NCBI RefSeq assembly: GCF_004054105.1
Contig: NZ_SBLC01000001.1
Span: 62,001 to 126,000 of the forward strand
From: Falsigemmobacter intermedius
GTDB lineage: Bacteria > Pseudomonadota > Alphaproteobacteria > Rhodobacterales > Rhodobacteraceae
Reading direction: 5' to 3'
Length of the DNA stretch: 64,000 nucleotides
In this document: positions 56,286-64,000 of the stretch, one piece after another
Layout: each line of letters begins with the position of its first letter
How positions within the stretch are numbered: position 1 is the first letter of the stretch
Translations under genes and position numbers: made by a program
Notes under the pieces: generated by a model
What the model was told of the DNA's origin: nothing
Database searches by the model: none
Seen by the model: only the letters and a program-made list of their open reading frames with translations

Positions 56286-56501
56286 TCAGGAGGCCATTTC
56301 CATCACCCGCACGCTCCAGACCTGCGGATCGCGCCCCGACATCAGTTGCGCAGTGGCCTCAGCGATCCCCGAAGGCGGAACCCAGGCCGCGAGGGGACGA
56401 CCATCCACACGATGCACTGAACCCGTGCGCCGGTCGGTCAGCTGAACCAGGACCAGAGCTTCGCCCCGCGCCCCCGGCACTTTCCTATCCCTGCCAGTCA
56501 T
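56286..56501 (-). CDS. Small hypothetical protein, 71 aa
   Basis: From the ATG at 56501, preceded by AGAGGGA at good spacing, the frame encodes MTGRDRKVPGARGEALVLVQ, then LTDRRTGSVHRVDGRPLAAWVPP and a final SGIAEATAQLMSGRDPQVWSVRV. Third codon positions are GC-rich as in neighbouring genes, so it is likely real. It has no signal or membrane segment, and I do not recognise a family. It lies between the cysA promoter region and the Lrp regulator, on the minus strand. Confidence 0.5.
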   Translation of the reverse strand: MTGRDRKVPGARGEALVLVQLTDRRTGSVHRVDGRPLAAWVPPSGIAEATAQLMSGRDPQVWSVRVMEMAS

Positions 56502-56848
56502 GCTTCCCTCTTCTGCTGTTGATCCCGCCAAAGGGTGATCCCGAATAAATATCGACCGCAGGAGTCGTCTTTGGCAACAGAGTATTCTCGGCTAAGTTAA
56601 TCGTGTTTTAGGAGGATTCTTCTACGAGCGCAGAAAGTCTCTGCTGTGTCGCAGCCTTTCCCCTGCGAACTGAGGGACCGGAGTATAAATCCCGCCCGAC
56701 TCAGCCCGATCGTGGAAGTTTTCCCCTGAAAAATAGCCACAGAGAGCAAATTCATGTTCTTTGGCGAATGAAACTGGACATTTTCAGGCCAAATGTCATC
56801 TTTCCGCCCGCGCAGGCCAACGAGGCCCGGCCCCAGGAGAGTGGCAGA
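56502..56848. other. 347-bp AT-richer divergent intergenic region before the Lrp-type regulator
   Basis: No gene is supported. The region is clearly richer in A/T than its surroundings, as expected for a divergent promoter region between the small minus-strand gene and the regulator. GATCCCG occurs twice close together (near 56521 and 56539), and GCAGA-AAGTC-TCTGC is a small hairpin near 56638. A long minus-strand frame crosses it but has no protein character. Confidence 0.4.
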
Positions 56849-57322
56849 ATGGACGATCTCGACCTCATCGACCGGAAGATCATCGCGGAACTGATGCGGG
56901 ATGCGACCCTTCCCGTGGCCCAGATCGCAGATCGGGTGGGGCTCTCGCAGACGCCCTGCTGGAAACGGATCCAGAAACTCGAGGCCAATGGCATTCTGAC
57001 CGGCCGTGTCGCCTTGGCGGACCCGAACCGGCTGGGCTTCGGACTGACGGTGTTTGTGGGGATCGAGGCGCCGGATCACTCTACCGAATGGCGCGAGAAT
57101 TTTGAGAATGTGACATCTAACATCCCGGAAATTATGGAAGTTTACCGGATGGCGGGAGAGATGGATTACCTGTTGCGTGTCGCCATTCCCGACATCCGCT
57201 CCTTCGACGGGCTGTATAAACGCCTCACGGATGCGGTGCCGATCAAGAATGTCACCTCGCATTTCGCGATGGAGCGGATGAAGTTCACCACCGCCTATCC
57301 GGTCAACACCCGGGATCGCTGA
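56849..57322 (+). CDS. Lrp/AsnC family transcriptional regulator
   Basis: A 157-residue regulator. The start MDDLDLIDRKIIAELMRDATLPVAQIADRVGLSQTPCWKRIQKLEANGIL (56849) is the classical N-terminal HTH, with AGGAGA before the ATG. The C-terminal RAM domain (FVGIEAPDHSTEW ... VYRMAGEMDYLLRVAIPDIRSFDGLYKRL) binds amino acid effectors. Such proteins control amino acid metabolism or transport genes, often their neighbours. The downstream hydrolase is on the same strand after a region with two hairpins. Confidence 0.92.
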   Translation: MDDLDLIDRKIIAELMRDATLPVAQIADRVGLSQTPCWKRIQKLEANGILTGRVALADPNRLGFGLTVFVGIEAPDHSTEWRENFENVTSNIPEIMEVYRMAGEMDYLLRVAIPDIRSFDGLYKRLTDAVPIKNVTSHFAMERMKFTTAYPVNTRDR

Positions 57323-57336
57323 GAGAATATTTTTCT

Positions 57337-57368
57337 CTTTTCGCCATTTTCTTTGAAAGTGCGAAAAG
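57337..57368. terminator. Hairpin after the Lrp-type gene
   Basis: CTTTTCGC (57337-57344) and GCGAAAAG (57361-57368) form an 8-bp stem with an A/T-rich inside. Just before it, GAGAGAATATTTTTCTCTTTT also folds and ends in T. Together they may end Lrp transcription. Confidence 0.4.
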
Positions 57369-57374
57369 ACGACT

Positions 57375-57417
57375 TCCGGGGTAGAGTTAAGCCGTAGTGA
57401 GCTGACTGTACCCCGGA
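57375..57417 (+). promoter_or_regulatory. 9-bp inverted repeat covering the hydrolase ribosome-binding site
   Basis: TCCGGGGTA (57375-57383) and TACCCCGGA (57409-57417) are perfect complements around a 25-base loop. The 3' arm contains the start of the GGAGA Shine-Dalgarno sequence (57415-57419) for the ATG at 57425, so folding would hide the ribosome-binding site. Confidence 0.45.
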
Positions 57418-57424
57418 GATCGCC

Positions 57425-57976
57425 ATGCAACGCACCCTACTGGTTCCTGGCCTTGACGGATCAGACGCCCCCCACTGGCAGCATTGGTGGGCCGTCACCG
57501 ACCCGAGCGCGCTGATGGTGGATCTGTCAAACCCCTCTCACCCTGACCCGGAAACCTGGGAGGCGGAGCTGGCGGGTCTGCTGCTGCAACACCCCGATTC
57601 CATTCTGGTGGGCCATTCCTTAGGCGCAATTCTGAGTGCCCGGGTGCTGGCCCGCTGGCCGCAACTGCGGGTGCGGGCGGCCCTCCTGGTCGCTCCGGCC
57701 GAACCCTCTGTCAGCCCCCGGACCTCACCTTTCGGCCGCATTCCGGAGACGGAGCTTCCCGTGCCGGTGATCCTGGCGGCCAGCCGCAATGATCCCTGGA
57801 TGCGCTTTTCCCAGGCCCGCAGCCTCTCGCAGGTCTGGGGCGCAGAGCTGAGCGATCTGGGACTTGCCGGGCACGTCAATGTCGCCTCCGGCTTTGGCCC
57901 CTGGCCAGAGGGGAAGGCGCTGCGCGACCGCCTTCTTGCCGGCGGGGGACGGAGTGAAAAGCGGGTGGCCTCATGA
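57425..57976 (+). CDS. RBBP9/YdeN family alpha/beta hydrolase
   Basis: A 183-residue serine-hydrolase fold protein. LLVPGLDGSDAPHWQHWW is the N-terminal signature of the RBBP9/YdeN group, ILVGHSLGAILSARVL has the nucleophile Ser (G-H-S-L-G), AASRNDPWM the Asp, and LAGHVNVASGFGPWPEG the catalytic His. Substrates are unknown. Its stop overlaps the start of a 35-residue membrane peptide (ATGA). Confidence 0.85.
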   Translation: MQRTLLVPGLDGSDAPHWQHWWAVTDPSALMVDLSNPSHPDPETWEAELAGLLLQHPDSILVGHSLGAILSARVLARWPQLRVRAALLVAPAEPSVSPRTSPFGRIPETELPVPVILAASRNDPWMRFSQARSLSQVWGAELSDLGLAGHVNVASGFGPWPEGKALRDRLLAGGGRSEKRVAS

Positions 57977-58080
57977 AAGAGATGTTTCGCAACCCGCAGC
58001 CGGGCTTTTCGGATTACGCAGGCCTGGCCATTGCGCTGATGGCGATGCTCAGCCTGGCAGGCTTTATCCTTCTCCCCTGA
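57973..58080 (+). CDS. 35-residue membrane peptide coupled to the hydrolase gene
   Basis: The ATG at 57973 overlaps the hydrolase TGA and opens MKEMFRNPQPGFSDYAG followed by a hydrophobic segment LAIALMAMLSLAGFILLP, then TGA. The topology is one membrane helix near the C terminus. The start-stop overlap and good codon use make it likely to be translated. I know of no family. Confidence 0.55.
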   Translation: MKEMFRNPQPGFSDYAGLAIALMAMLSLAGFILLP

Positions 58081-58235
58081 TCGCCGCGCCCGCCGGCCCG
58101 ATCCGGTCGTGACTTGCATTTTCGGGGCACTGAGGGCCAGAATAGCGCAACCGCCGGTCCCGCTGCGGTTGCGCTGCCGGCTGTCCGCCCTGAGCACGAC
58201 GCGGGGCTGCTCAGCCTGACAGGAACTCCGATCTC

Positions 58236-59597
58236 ATGATGCCCAGCCCTGCCGTCCCGCCGATGCCCCCCCTTCAGTCCGGGGCGCGGATTACCATCAT
58301 CGGCGGCGGCGCAACCGGCATGTTGATCGCGGCCCATCTGCTGGCCAGAGAGGCGGCGCAGTTTCACATCACGCTGATCGAGGGCCATTTTGAACCCGGC
58401 CGGGGTCTGGCCTATTCGACCAGAGACCCCGATCACCTGCTCAACACCCGCGTGGCGCAGATGTCGGCTTGGCCTGAGACGCCTGAGCATCTGCTGAACT
58501 GGCTGCGCACGCATCCGGAAACCGCTGAGATCACGCCGCAGGATTTCATAAGCCGTCGTCTTTATGGCGATTACCTGACTCATCTGGCGGATCCCTGGAA
58601 AGACAGCGGTCGGTTTGACATCCTGCAGGACCAGGCGATGAAGCTCTCCGACGACGGGCGCGATGTGACCCTCGCCTCGGGGCGGCAGCTGCGCGGGGAT
58701 CTGACGATCCTGGCCACCGGCCATGCCCTGCCGCAAAGCCGGGAGGGTGATCCGGTGACCGGCGCCTGGGATTTCCGCGCCCCTGAGGACCGGGGGGCCA
58801 GGGTGATCATCATCGGCACCGGATTGTCGATGGTCGATCAGGCGCTCTCGCTTTTGAACAAGGGGCATGAGGGGCCGATCCTGGCCGTGTCCCGCCGGGG
58901 GCTTTTGCCGCTGCCCCATGCCCCCTCTGCGCCGATGAAACTGACGCCTGCCGATCTGCCCCTCGATCAGGGTGTCTCGCAGCTTTTGCGCTTTTTGCGC
59001 GGCAAAGCACGCGCAGCAAAGGCTGCGGGAGGCACATGGCGCGATGTGGTGGATGGCATCCGCCCCTTCATCGCTGAAATCTGGCAGGCCTGGCCCGAGC
59101 GGGAGCGCAGGCGCTTCCTGCGCCACGCGAGTTCCTGGTGGGAGGTGCATCGCCACCGGATCCCCGACGCCTCTGACCTGCGCCTGCGCCGGGCCATGGA
59201 GGACGGCCAGCTCACGATCCTGCGGGCAGGGTTTCAGGGCGCGAAACGGGACGCAGAGGGCAATCTGATCGCCTGCCTGCGCCCGCGCGGATCGACAGCT
59301 ATCACAGAAATCGAAGCCGCCTTCATCGTGGATTGCCGCGGTATTCGCCGCGATCCGGTTGCCCATGCCTCTCCGGTTCTGGCAGATCTTTTCGCCCGCG
59401 GCTTTGCGCGCAAAGACCCGCTGGGGATCGGCCCGGATGTGACCACCGACGGGCGGCTGATCACCGAAAGCGGCAGCCTGATGCCCGGTGTGGTGGCCCT
59501 TGGCCCGCCGACCCGCGCCGCCCTGTGGGAGATCACCGCGATCCCCGACATCCGCGCCCAGGCTGCAGCCCTGGCCGCGCGCATTTCACCGCGCTAA
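58236..59597 (+). CDS. FAD/NAD(P)-binding protein (NAD_binding_9 type)
   Basis: A 453-residue flavoprotein. ITIIGGGATGMLIAAHLL is the dinucleotide-binding GxGxxG, EGHFEPGRGLAYSTRDPDHLLNTRVAQMSAWPE is the hallmark of the NAD_binding_9 family, and VIIIGTGLSMVDQALSLL is the second Rossmann motif. A late LITESGSLMPGVVALGPPTRAALWEITAIPDIRAQ completes the pattern. It is probably an oxidoreductase or hydroxylase of unknown substrate. It is followed by dinB after 39 bases. Confidence 0.85.
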   Translation: MMPSPAVPPMPPLQSGARITIIGGGATGMLIAAHLLAREAAQFHITLIEGHFEPGRGLAYSTRDPDHLLNTRVAQMSAWPETPEHLLNWLRTHPETAEITPQDFISRRLYGDYLTHLADPWKDSGRFDILQDQAMKLSDDGRDVTLASGRQLRGDLTILATGHALPQSREGDPVTGAWDFRAPEDRGARVIIIGTGLSMVDQALSLLNKGHEGPILAVSRRGLLPLPHAPSAPMKLTPADLPLDQGVSQLLRFLRGKARAAKAAGGTWRDVVDGIRPFIAEIWQAWPERERRRFLRHASSWWEVHRHRIPDASDLRLRRAMEDGQLTILRAGFQGAKRDAEGNLIACLRPRGSTAITEIEAAFIVDCRGIRRDPVAHASPVLADLFARGFARKDPLGIGPDVTTDGRLITESGSLMPGVVALGPPTRAALWEITAIPDIRAQAAALAARISPR

Positions 59598-59636
59598 TCT
59601 CTTGGCGGGGCGGGGCAAAAGGCGCATATCTGCACC

Positions 59637-60890
59637 ATGCCCGCCCTTTGCCGCGACTGCCTGACCCCGCTGACGACCGGCCCGCGCTGCCCGACGTGCC
59701 GCAGCCCGCGGGTGATTGCGCATGACGAATTAAACAGCCTCAGCATCGCACATCTCGACTGCGATGCCTTTTACGCCAGCGTCGAAAAGCACCTGAACCC
59801 CGAGCTGCGCGACAGGCCGCTGATCGTGGGGGGCGGCACCCGTGGGGTGGTCTCAACCTGCTGTTATATCGCACGACTTTACGGCGTCCGCTCCGCCATG
59901 CCGATGTTTGAGGCGCGCAGGCGCTGCCCGGAAGCCGTGGTCGTGCCGCCGCGCATGTCGGTCTATGCCGAGGTCTCGCGCAGCCTGCGCAGCCGCATGG
60001 AAGCGCTGACCCCTGCGGTTGAGCCGCTGAGCCTGGATGAGGCCTTTCTGGATCTGACCGGCACCGAAAGACTGCACGGCGCCCCCGCCGCCGAACTTCT
60101 GGCGCGGCTGGCCCATGAGGTTGAACGCGACCTGGGCATCAGCCTCTCGGTCGGGCTTTCGCATAACAAGTTCCTGGCCAAGATTGCCTCTGATCTCGAC
60201 AAGCCGAGGGGCTTTTCTGTGATCGGGCGTTCGGAAACTCAGGCCTTTCTGAAAGACAAGCCTCTGCGGATCCTCTGGGGGGTGGGGCTGTCCACCCAGG
60301 GCGCACTGGAACAGGCCGGGATCCGCTCTGTCAGCGACATCCTGGATTGGGATATCCGCGATCTGACGGACCGCTTTGGCCAGACAGGAGAGCGGCTCTG
60401 GCATCTCGCACGGGGTATCGATACCCGCAAAGTCTGCCCCCATGATCAGCCGAAATCCATCTCAAAAGAGACCACCTTCGATCAGGATCTGACGGATACC
60501 GAACTTTTATTCAGCCACCTCTGGCGTTTAACCGAACAGGTAGCGGACCGCGCCAAGGCCCGCGAGCTTGAGGGAAAAACCGTCACCGTGAAGGTGAAAC
60601 AGGCCGATCACCGCATCCTGACCCGCCGCCGCAGCCTGCGGGAGCCCGCGCAACTGGCGGATGCGATCTGGCGGGTGGCAGAAGAGCTGCTGCGCGATCT
60701 GGCCCCTAAAGCACCCTTCCGGCTGGTGGGTGTCGGGATCTCGGATCTGGCACCCGCCTCAGGCCGCGATCCGGCGGGGGATCTGCTCGACCCCGGTGCT
60801 GCCAGGCGGGCCGCGGCGGAGCGGGCAACCGACGTCATCCGCGCGAAATTCGGAACGGATGCGATCATCAAGGGGCGTATGCTGCGCTGA
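59637..60890 (+). CDS. dinB: DNA polymerase IV (Y family), with N-terminal zinc-knuckle
   Basis: A 417-residue translesion polymerase. An N-terminal CRDC ... CPTC pair (four Cys) forms a likely zinc knuckle seen in some alphaproteobacterial DinB proteins. The catalytic acidic residues are in HLDCDAFYASVEKHL and SLDEAFLDLTG, with GLSHNKFLAKIASDLDKPRG and the little-finger domain (KETTFDQDLTD) following. It lacks a clear C-terminal clamp-binding extension after IIKGRMLR. It bypasses damaged template with low fidelity. No LexA-like operator is obvious immediately before the ATG. Confidence 0.95.
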   Translation: MPALCRDCLTPLTTGPRCPTCRSPRVIAHDELNSLSIAHLDCDAFYASVEKHLNPELRDRPLIVGGGTRGVVSTCCYIARLYGVRSAMPMFEARRRCPEAVVVPPRMSVYAEVSRSLRSRMEALTPAVEPLSLDEAFLDLTGTERLHGAPAAELLARLAHEVERDLGISLSVGLSHNKFLAKIASDLDKPRGFSVIGRSETQAFLKDKPLRILWGVGLSTQGALEQAGIRSVSDILDWDIRDLTDRFGQTGERLWHLARGIDTRKVCPHDQPKSISKETTFDQDLTDTELLFSHLWRLTEQVADRAKARELEGKTVTVKVKQADHRILTRRRSLREPAQLADAIWRVAEELLRDLAPKAPFRLVGVGISDLAPASGRDPAGDLLDPGAARRAAAERATDVIRAKFGTDAIIKGRMLR

Positions 60891-61025
60891 CCTGCGAGAC
60901 GCAGTGCACCACCCGGCCAAAAGTCGCCCAGGCAAAGGGTCGGCCCGCGAATGACAAAGAGCCGGACCCTGACCGAGAGAACGCGGCCGGGGCGTTTTGC
61001 CCCTTCCGCGCTTTAACTTTTAGGA

Positions 61026-61532
61026 TCAGACCTCTTCGGGCGGATCGACGATCATCCGGCCCCCGGCCAGATCCACCGTCGGCACCACTGCGAGGGTAAA
61101 GGGCAGCAGCAGCGGCGATTTCATCCCCGGGCCCATGATCTCCAGCAGATCGGAGGCGCCATGGTTCAACACCGCCTTCACCTTGCCAAGCTCAGTCCCG
61201 CCGGTGTCCAACACCGTCAGACCGATCAGATCGGTGTGGTAGAATTCATCATCGGGCAGCGAAGGCAGCCGCGCGCGATCGGCAAAGAGGCGAATACCGC
61301 GGGCGGCTTCGGCCTGCTCGCGGGTGGTGATGCCGCTCATCCGGGCGGAAAGCCCATTGTTAAGAATGCCCGTCAGCACGAGGTCAAACTCACGCTTGCC
61401 GTCTTCCGAGTAAAGCGGCGCGTAATCCGCAATCGCGGCCGGGTCCGCGCAAAAGCTTTTCAGGCGCACTTCGCCTTTGACACCAAAAGCGCCCCCGATG
61501 GCGCCGACGCAAATCCGTTCCGATCCGGCCAT
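61026..61532 (-). CDS. rimM: Ribosome maturation factor RimM
   Basis: A 168-residue protein that helps process 16S rRNA and 30S head assembly. [21 protein letters not shown] opens the N-terminal RimM barrel, and [37 protein letters not shown] starts the PRC-barrel that binds S19. It follows rpsP after a 74-base spacer with a UUCG-loop hairpin. Confidence 0.95.
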   Translation of the reverse strand: MAGSERICVGAIGGAFGVKGEVRLKSFCADPAAIADYAPLYSEDGKREFDLVLTGILNNGLSARMSGITTREQAEAARGIRLFADRARLPSLPDDEFYHTDLIGLTVLDTGGTELGKVKAVLNHGASDLLEIMGPGMKSPLLLPFTLAVVPTVDLAGGRMIVDPPEEV

Positions 61533-61557
61533 TTGTCCTGTCCTCAGAAAGCAGAAA

Positions 61558-61581
61558 GCCGGGCGCCCGAAGGCACCCGGC
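61558..61581 (-). terminator. UUCG-loop hairpin between rpsP and rimM
   Basis: On the minus strand GCCGGGTGCC, loop TTCG, GGCGCCCGGC form a 10-bp stem with one G-U pair, followed by TTTCTGCTTTCTG. Such a stem may partly terminate transcription and lower rimM relative to rpsP. Confidence 0.6.
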
Positions 61582-61606
61582 AGATATCACTGATCCGCAG
61601 GGATCA

Positions 61607-61957
61607 TTATTCAGCAGCAGCTTCCGCTTTTGCAGCTTTTTCAGCAGCGCGTGCGACAGCTTTTTTGCCCGGCTGAGCCGACTTCGGGTTGTTGCGGACT
61701 GCTTTTTCTTTCAGGCCGGCAGCTTCCAGGAAGCGTGCAACGCGGTCGGTCGGCTGTGCGCCCTGCGACAGCCAGTACTGAACGCGCTCAACGTTCAGTT
61801 TGACGCGGTCTTCTGCGTCTTTTGCCAGCAGCGGGTTGTAGGTGCCCAGCTTCTCGATGAAGCGGCCGTCGCGCGGCATGCGGGCGTCAGCAGCAACGAT
61901 TGCGTAGTGCGGGCGCTTTTTCGAACCACCGCGGGCGAGACGGATTTTCATGGACAT
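61607..61957 (-). CDS. rpsP: 30S ribosomal protein S16
   Basis: A 116-residue ribosomal protein. [40 protein letters not shown] is the universal S16 start, with a strong AAGGAGATTCCTC ribosome-binding site before ATG 61957 (an in-frame ATG two codons later is also possible). The Ala/Lys-rich C-terminal tail ([18 protein letters not shown]) is typical of alphaproteobacterial S16. Confidence 0.97.
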   Translation of the reverse strand: MSMKIRLARGGSKKRPHYAIVAADARMPRDGRFIEKLGTYNPLLAKDAEDRVKLNVERVQYWLSQGAQPTDRVARFLEAAGLKEKAVRNNPKSAQPGKKAVARAAEKAAKAEAAAE

Positions 61958-61996
61958 GAGGAATCTCCTTGGGATGTTAGGACCGGCAACACCGGA

Positions 61997-62314
61997 TTAC
62001 TGTTGAAAGGTCTCGTGATGCCGGATGACTTCCGAGATGATGAACGCCAGAAACTTTTTGGCGAATTCGGGGTCCAGATCGGCCTCTTTGGCCAGCCGTT
62101 CCAGACGCTCGATCTGACGCGCTTCGCGCGTGGGGTCCGAGGGGGGAAGCTCGTGTTCGGCTTTCAGTTTCCCCACGGCCTGGGTGTGCTTGAAGCGCTC
62201 TGCCAGGGTGAAGACCAGAACGGCATCCAGCCGGTCGATCGATTCACGATGGTTGCGCAGAATTTCTGCAGCGCGGGATACGACGTCACTCACCTGGCTC
62301 TCCTCCGTTGTCAT
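61997..62314 (-). CDS. Chorismate mutase (AroQ type)
   Basis: A 105-residue all-helical enzyme. HRESIDRLDAVLVFTLAERFKHTQAVGKLKAEHELPPSDPTREARQIERL has the AroQ Arg/Lys substrate contacts, and the final helix FLAFIISEVIRHHE completes the fold. It converts chorismate to prephenate for Phe/Tyr synthesis. The gene overlaps the GNAT stop by 4 bases. Confidence 0.92.
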   Translation of the reverse strand: MTTEESQVSDVVSRAAEILRNHRESIDRLDAVLVFTLAERFKHTQAVGKLKAEHELPPSDPTREARQIERLERLAKEADLDPEFAKKFLAFIISEVIRHHETFQQ

Positions 62315-62862
62315 GCGTAAGCCTCCGGGCCGCCGTCAGCGAGTGCCGCGGCTGCCGGGTGACGCCAGATATCGACCTGCGTTCCGCGCAGCTCAAACTG
62401 CCCCTCGGGCACCGCACCCATCCGGCGGGCAAGCGCCGCCGAGGGGGCATTATCCGGCGCGATCAGGCTGATCGCCGTGCTCCAGCCCAGCTGGCCATAG
62501 GCATAGGCGCGGGCAGCTTCGGCCGCTTCGCGGGCAATGCCTTTGCCCTCAGAGGCCGCATCCCAAAGCGTCCAGCCGAGTTCCGGCTCAGGCCAGCCTT
62601 CGGGATACCAGGGACCAACGGTGCCAAGCGCACGACCCGTGGCCTTCTCCGTGATCACAAAGAAGCCATAGCCGCGCATCACCCAATGGCCGATGACATG
62701 GCCAAAGCCACGCCAGGCCAGATCCGCCGACAGAGGGCCGCCAACAAAACCTGCGCGATCGCCGGCCATAAAGGCAGCGAAAGGGGCGAAATCATCTGCC
62801 TGCGGTGCCCGCAGGATCAGACGTTCCGTCTCCAGCACAGGGGTGTTGGCGAGGGTGATCAT
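62311..62862 (-). CDS. GNAT family N-acetyltransferase (RimJ-like)
   Basis: A 183-residue acetyltransferase. VLETERLILRAPQADDFAPFAAFMAGDRAGFVGG is the start typical of the RimJ/RimL-like group, and LGWTLWDAASEGKGIAREAAEAARAYAYGQLGWSTAISLIAPDNAPSAALARRMGAV holds the acetyl-CoA site. The substrate is unknown. It overlaps both ffh and the chorismate mutase gene by 4 bases. Confidence 0.88.
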   Translation of the reverse strand: MITLANTPVLETERLILRAPQADDFAPFAAFMAGDRAGFVGGPLSADLAWRGFGHVIGHWVMRGYGFFVITEKATGRALGTVGPWYPEGWPEPELGWTLWDAASEGKGIAREAAEAARAYAYGQLGWSTAISLIAPDNAPSAALARRMGAVPEGQFELRGTQVDIWRHPAAAALADGGPEAYA

Positions 62863-64000
62863 TTGCGCTTCATCAGCCCCGACAGACCCGAAGGCAGCGA
62901 CATGCCGCGCGGCAGGCCAGGCATACCGCCCATGCCACCCAGACCCGGCATATTCATGCCTTCCTGCATGCCCTTCGACAGCTCTGCCAGCTGATCGGGG
63001 GTCATTTTCGACGGGTCAGGCATGCCCTTTTTGGACATCATCATTTTGATGGCCTGTTTCATCATGCCACCCTTGCCCATCTTCTTCATCACATCCGCCA
63101 TCTGGCGGTGCATTTTCAGAAGGCGGTTGAGTTCAGCCACATCAAGACCGGCACCGGCCGCGATCCGCTTTTTGCGGCCCGCCTGCAGCAGATCAGGATT
63201 GGCGCGCTCTTTTTTGGTCATCGAGTTGATGAGCGCGATCTGACGCTTGAGCATGGTGTCGTCAAAGCCCGCACCTTCGGCGGCTTTGGCCATTTTACCC
63301 ATGCCCGGCAGCATGCCCATGACGCCCTGCATGCCGCCCATTTTCATCATCTGCTCGAGCTGCATTTTCATGTCGTTCAGGTTGAACAGACCCTTGGCGA
63401 AACGCTTCGCCATGCGCTCTGCCTGCTCGGCCTCAAAGGTCTCGCGGGCTTTTTCCACCAGGGCGACGATATCGCCCATGCCAAGGATACGGCCTGCAAC
63501 GCGCTCGGCGTCAAAGACTTCCAGGGCCTCAGACTTCTCGCCCAGACCCACAAAGCGGATCGGCTTGCCGGTCACGGCGCGCATCGAGAGCGCGGCACCG
63601 CCGCGGCCATCGCCGTCCATCCGGGTCAGCACAACGCCGGTGATGCCGACTTTGGCGTCAAATTCCTGCGCCACTTCCACGGCGACCTGACCGGTCAGAC
63701 CGTCAACGACCAGCAGGGTTTCGCGCGGCTGCGCGATCTGGCTGACCTGTGCCACCTCTTCCATGAGGGCGACATCGATCTGCAGACGACCGGCGGTATC
63801 GAGGATGTAGACGTCATAGCCGCCGAGCGTCGCCTGCTGTTTGGCGCGTTTGGCGATCTGAACGGCCGACTCACCCGCGACGATCGGCAGGCTGTCGACG
63901 CCGATCTGCGTGGCCAGAATCGCCAGCTGCTCCATAGCGGCCGGACGCTGGGTGTCGAGCGAGGCGAGCAGGACTTTCTTGCCCTCACGCTCTTTCAGAC
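62859..64000 (-). CDS. ffh: Signal recognition particle protein Ffh (N terminus outside window)
   Basis: The frame runs off the window edge. Visible are the later G-domain motifs: DTQRPAA (from 63936 onward), DVYILDTAGRLQID (G3), TGVVLTRMDGDGRGGAALS (G4) and FVGLGEKSEALEVFD (G5). Then comes the Met-rich M domain (MKMQLEQMMKMGGMQGVMGMLPGMGKM, LKRQIALINSMTKKERANP) that binds SRP RNA and signal peptides. About 115 residues at the N terminus are missing. It heads the run ffh-GNAT-chorismate mutase-rpsP-rimM. Confidence 0.97.
   Translation of the reverse strand, partial: LKEREGKKVLLASLDTQRPAAMEQLAILATQIGVDSLPIVAGESAVQIAKRAKQQATLGGYDVYILDTAGRLQIDVALMEEVAQVSQIAQPRETLLVVDGLTGQVAVEVAQEFDAKVGITGVVLTRMDGDGRGGAALSMRAVTGKPIRFVGLGEKSEALEVFDAERVAGRILGMGDIVALVEKARETFEAEQAERMAKRFAKGLFNLNDMKMQLEQMMKMGGMQGVMGMLPGMGKMAKAAEGAGFDDTMLKRQIALINSMTKKERANPDLLQAGRKKRIAAGAGLDVAELNRLLKMHRQMADVMKKMGKGGMMKQAIKMMMSKKGMPDPSKMTPDQLAELSKGMQEGMNMPGLGGMGGMPGLPRGMSLPSGLSGLMKRK

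Noticed and set aside
56597-57430. 277-codon minus-strand frame opposite the Lrp-type regulator
   Set aside because: It mirrors a well-supported HTH/RAM regulator and crosses the divergent promoter region.

Overview
The window is a high-GC chromosomal segment. Its gene content and synteny fit an alphaproteobacterium of the order Rhodobacterales (Rhodobacter/Paracoccus-like): the surE-pcm-nlpD run, the ffh-GNAT-chorismate mutase-rpsP-rimM run, a DinB with a four-cysteine N-terminal knuckle, an EPS polymerase of the type common in this group, and paired intergenic hairpins followed by an AGTATTTG-A-rich tail. I recognised no tRNA, rRNA, insertion sequence, prophage or CRISPR array. Identification is by reading proteins and motifs, not by database search.

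Layout. 1-4.3 kb: end of a DUF2853 gene, a strong terminator, folB and a folM-like reductase, a glycosyltransferase, a lytic transglycosylase and a small conserved protein. 4.3-12.6 kb: M20 amidohydrolase, tex, qor and smc. 12.9-14.3 kb: a small membrane protein and an ExoY-like sugar transferase. 14.3-24.2 kb, minus strand: a branched-chain-amino-acid-type ABC transporter (livKHMGF) behind a polytopic membrane protein and a multi-PAS hybrid histidine kinase that carries a frameshift. 24.4-28.3 kb: surE-pcm-nlpD-ynfA and a LysE-family exporter.

28.4-49.5 kb is the accessory heart of the window, an exopolysaccharide locus with an embedded hybrid polyketide/nonribosomal peptide operon. On the minus strand an O-antigen polymerase-like protein is followed by a type I PKS (KS-AT-KR-DH-ACP-TE), a GT2, an NRPS (formyltransferase, condensation remnant, adenylation domain interrupted by a luciferase-like monooxygenase, PCP), a 4'-phosphopantetheinyl transferase, an SGNH-like protein and another GT2, mostly overlapping or abutting. 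On the plus strand lie a GT4, a WecG/TagA enzyme, a CpsD-like ATPase lacking the Walker A lysine, and a Wzz-like chain-length protein. A GT2 between them is frameshifted; one extra copy of an 11-bp unit would exactly restore it. My inference is that the PKS/NRPS makes a small N-formylated, oxidised aminoacyl-polyketide connected to the glycan. No chemistry can be proven from sequence.

49.5-64 kb is housekeeping: an aldo/keto reductase, an AASADH-type aldehyde dehydrogenase, a sulfate ABC transporter operon (cysA-sbp-cysT-cysW), an Lrp/AsnC regulator, a small hydrolase coupled to a 35-residue membrane peptide, an FAD/NAD(P)-binding protein, DNA polymerase IV, and the rimM-rpsP-chorismate mutase-GNAT-ffh run cut by the window edge.
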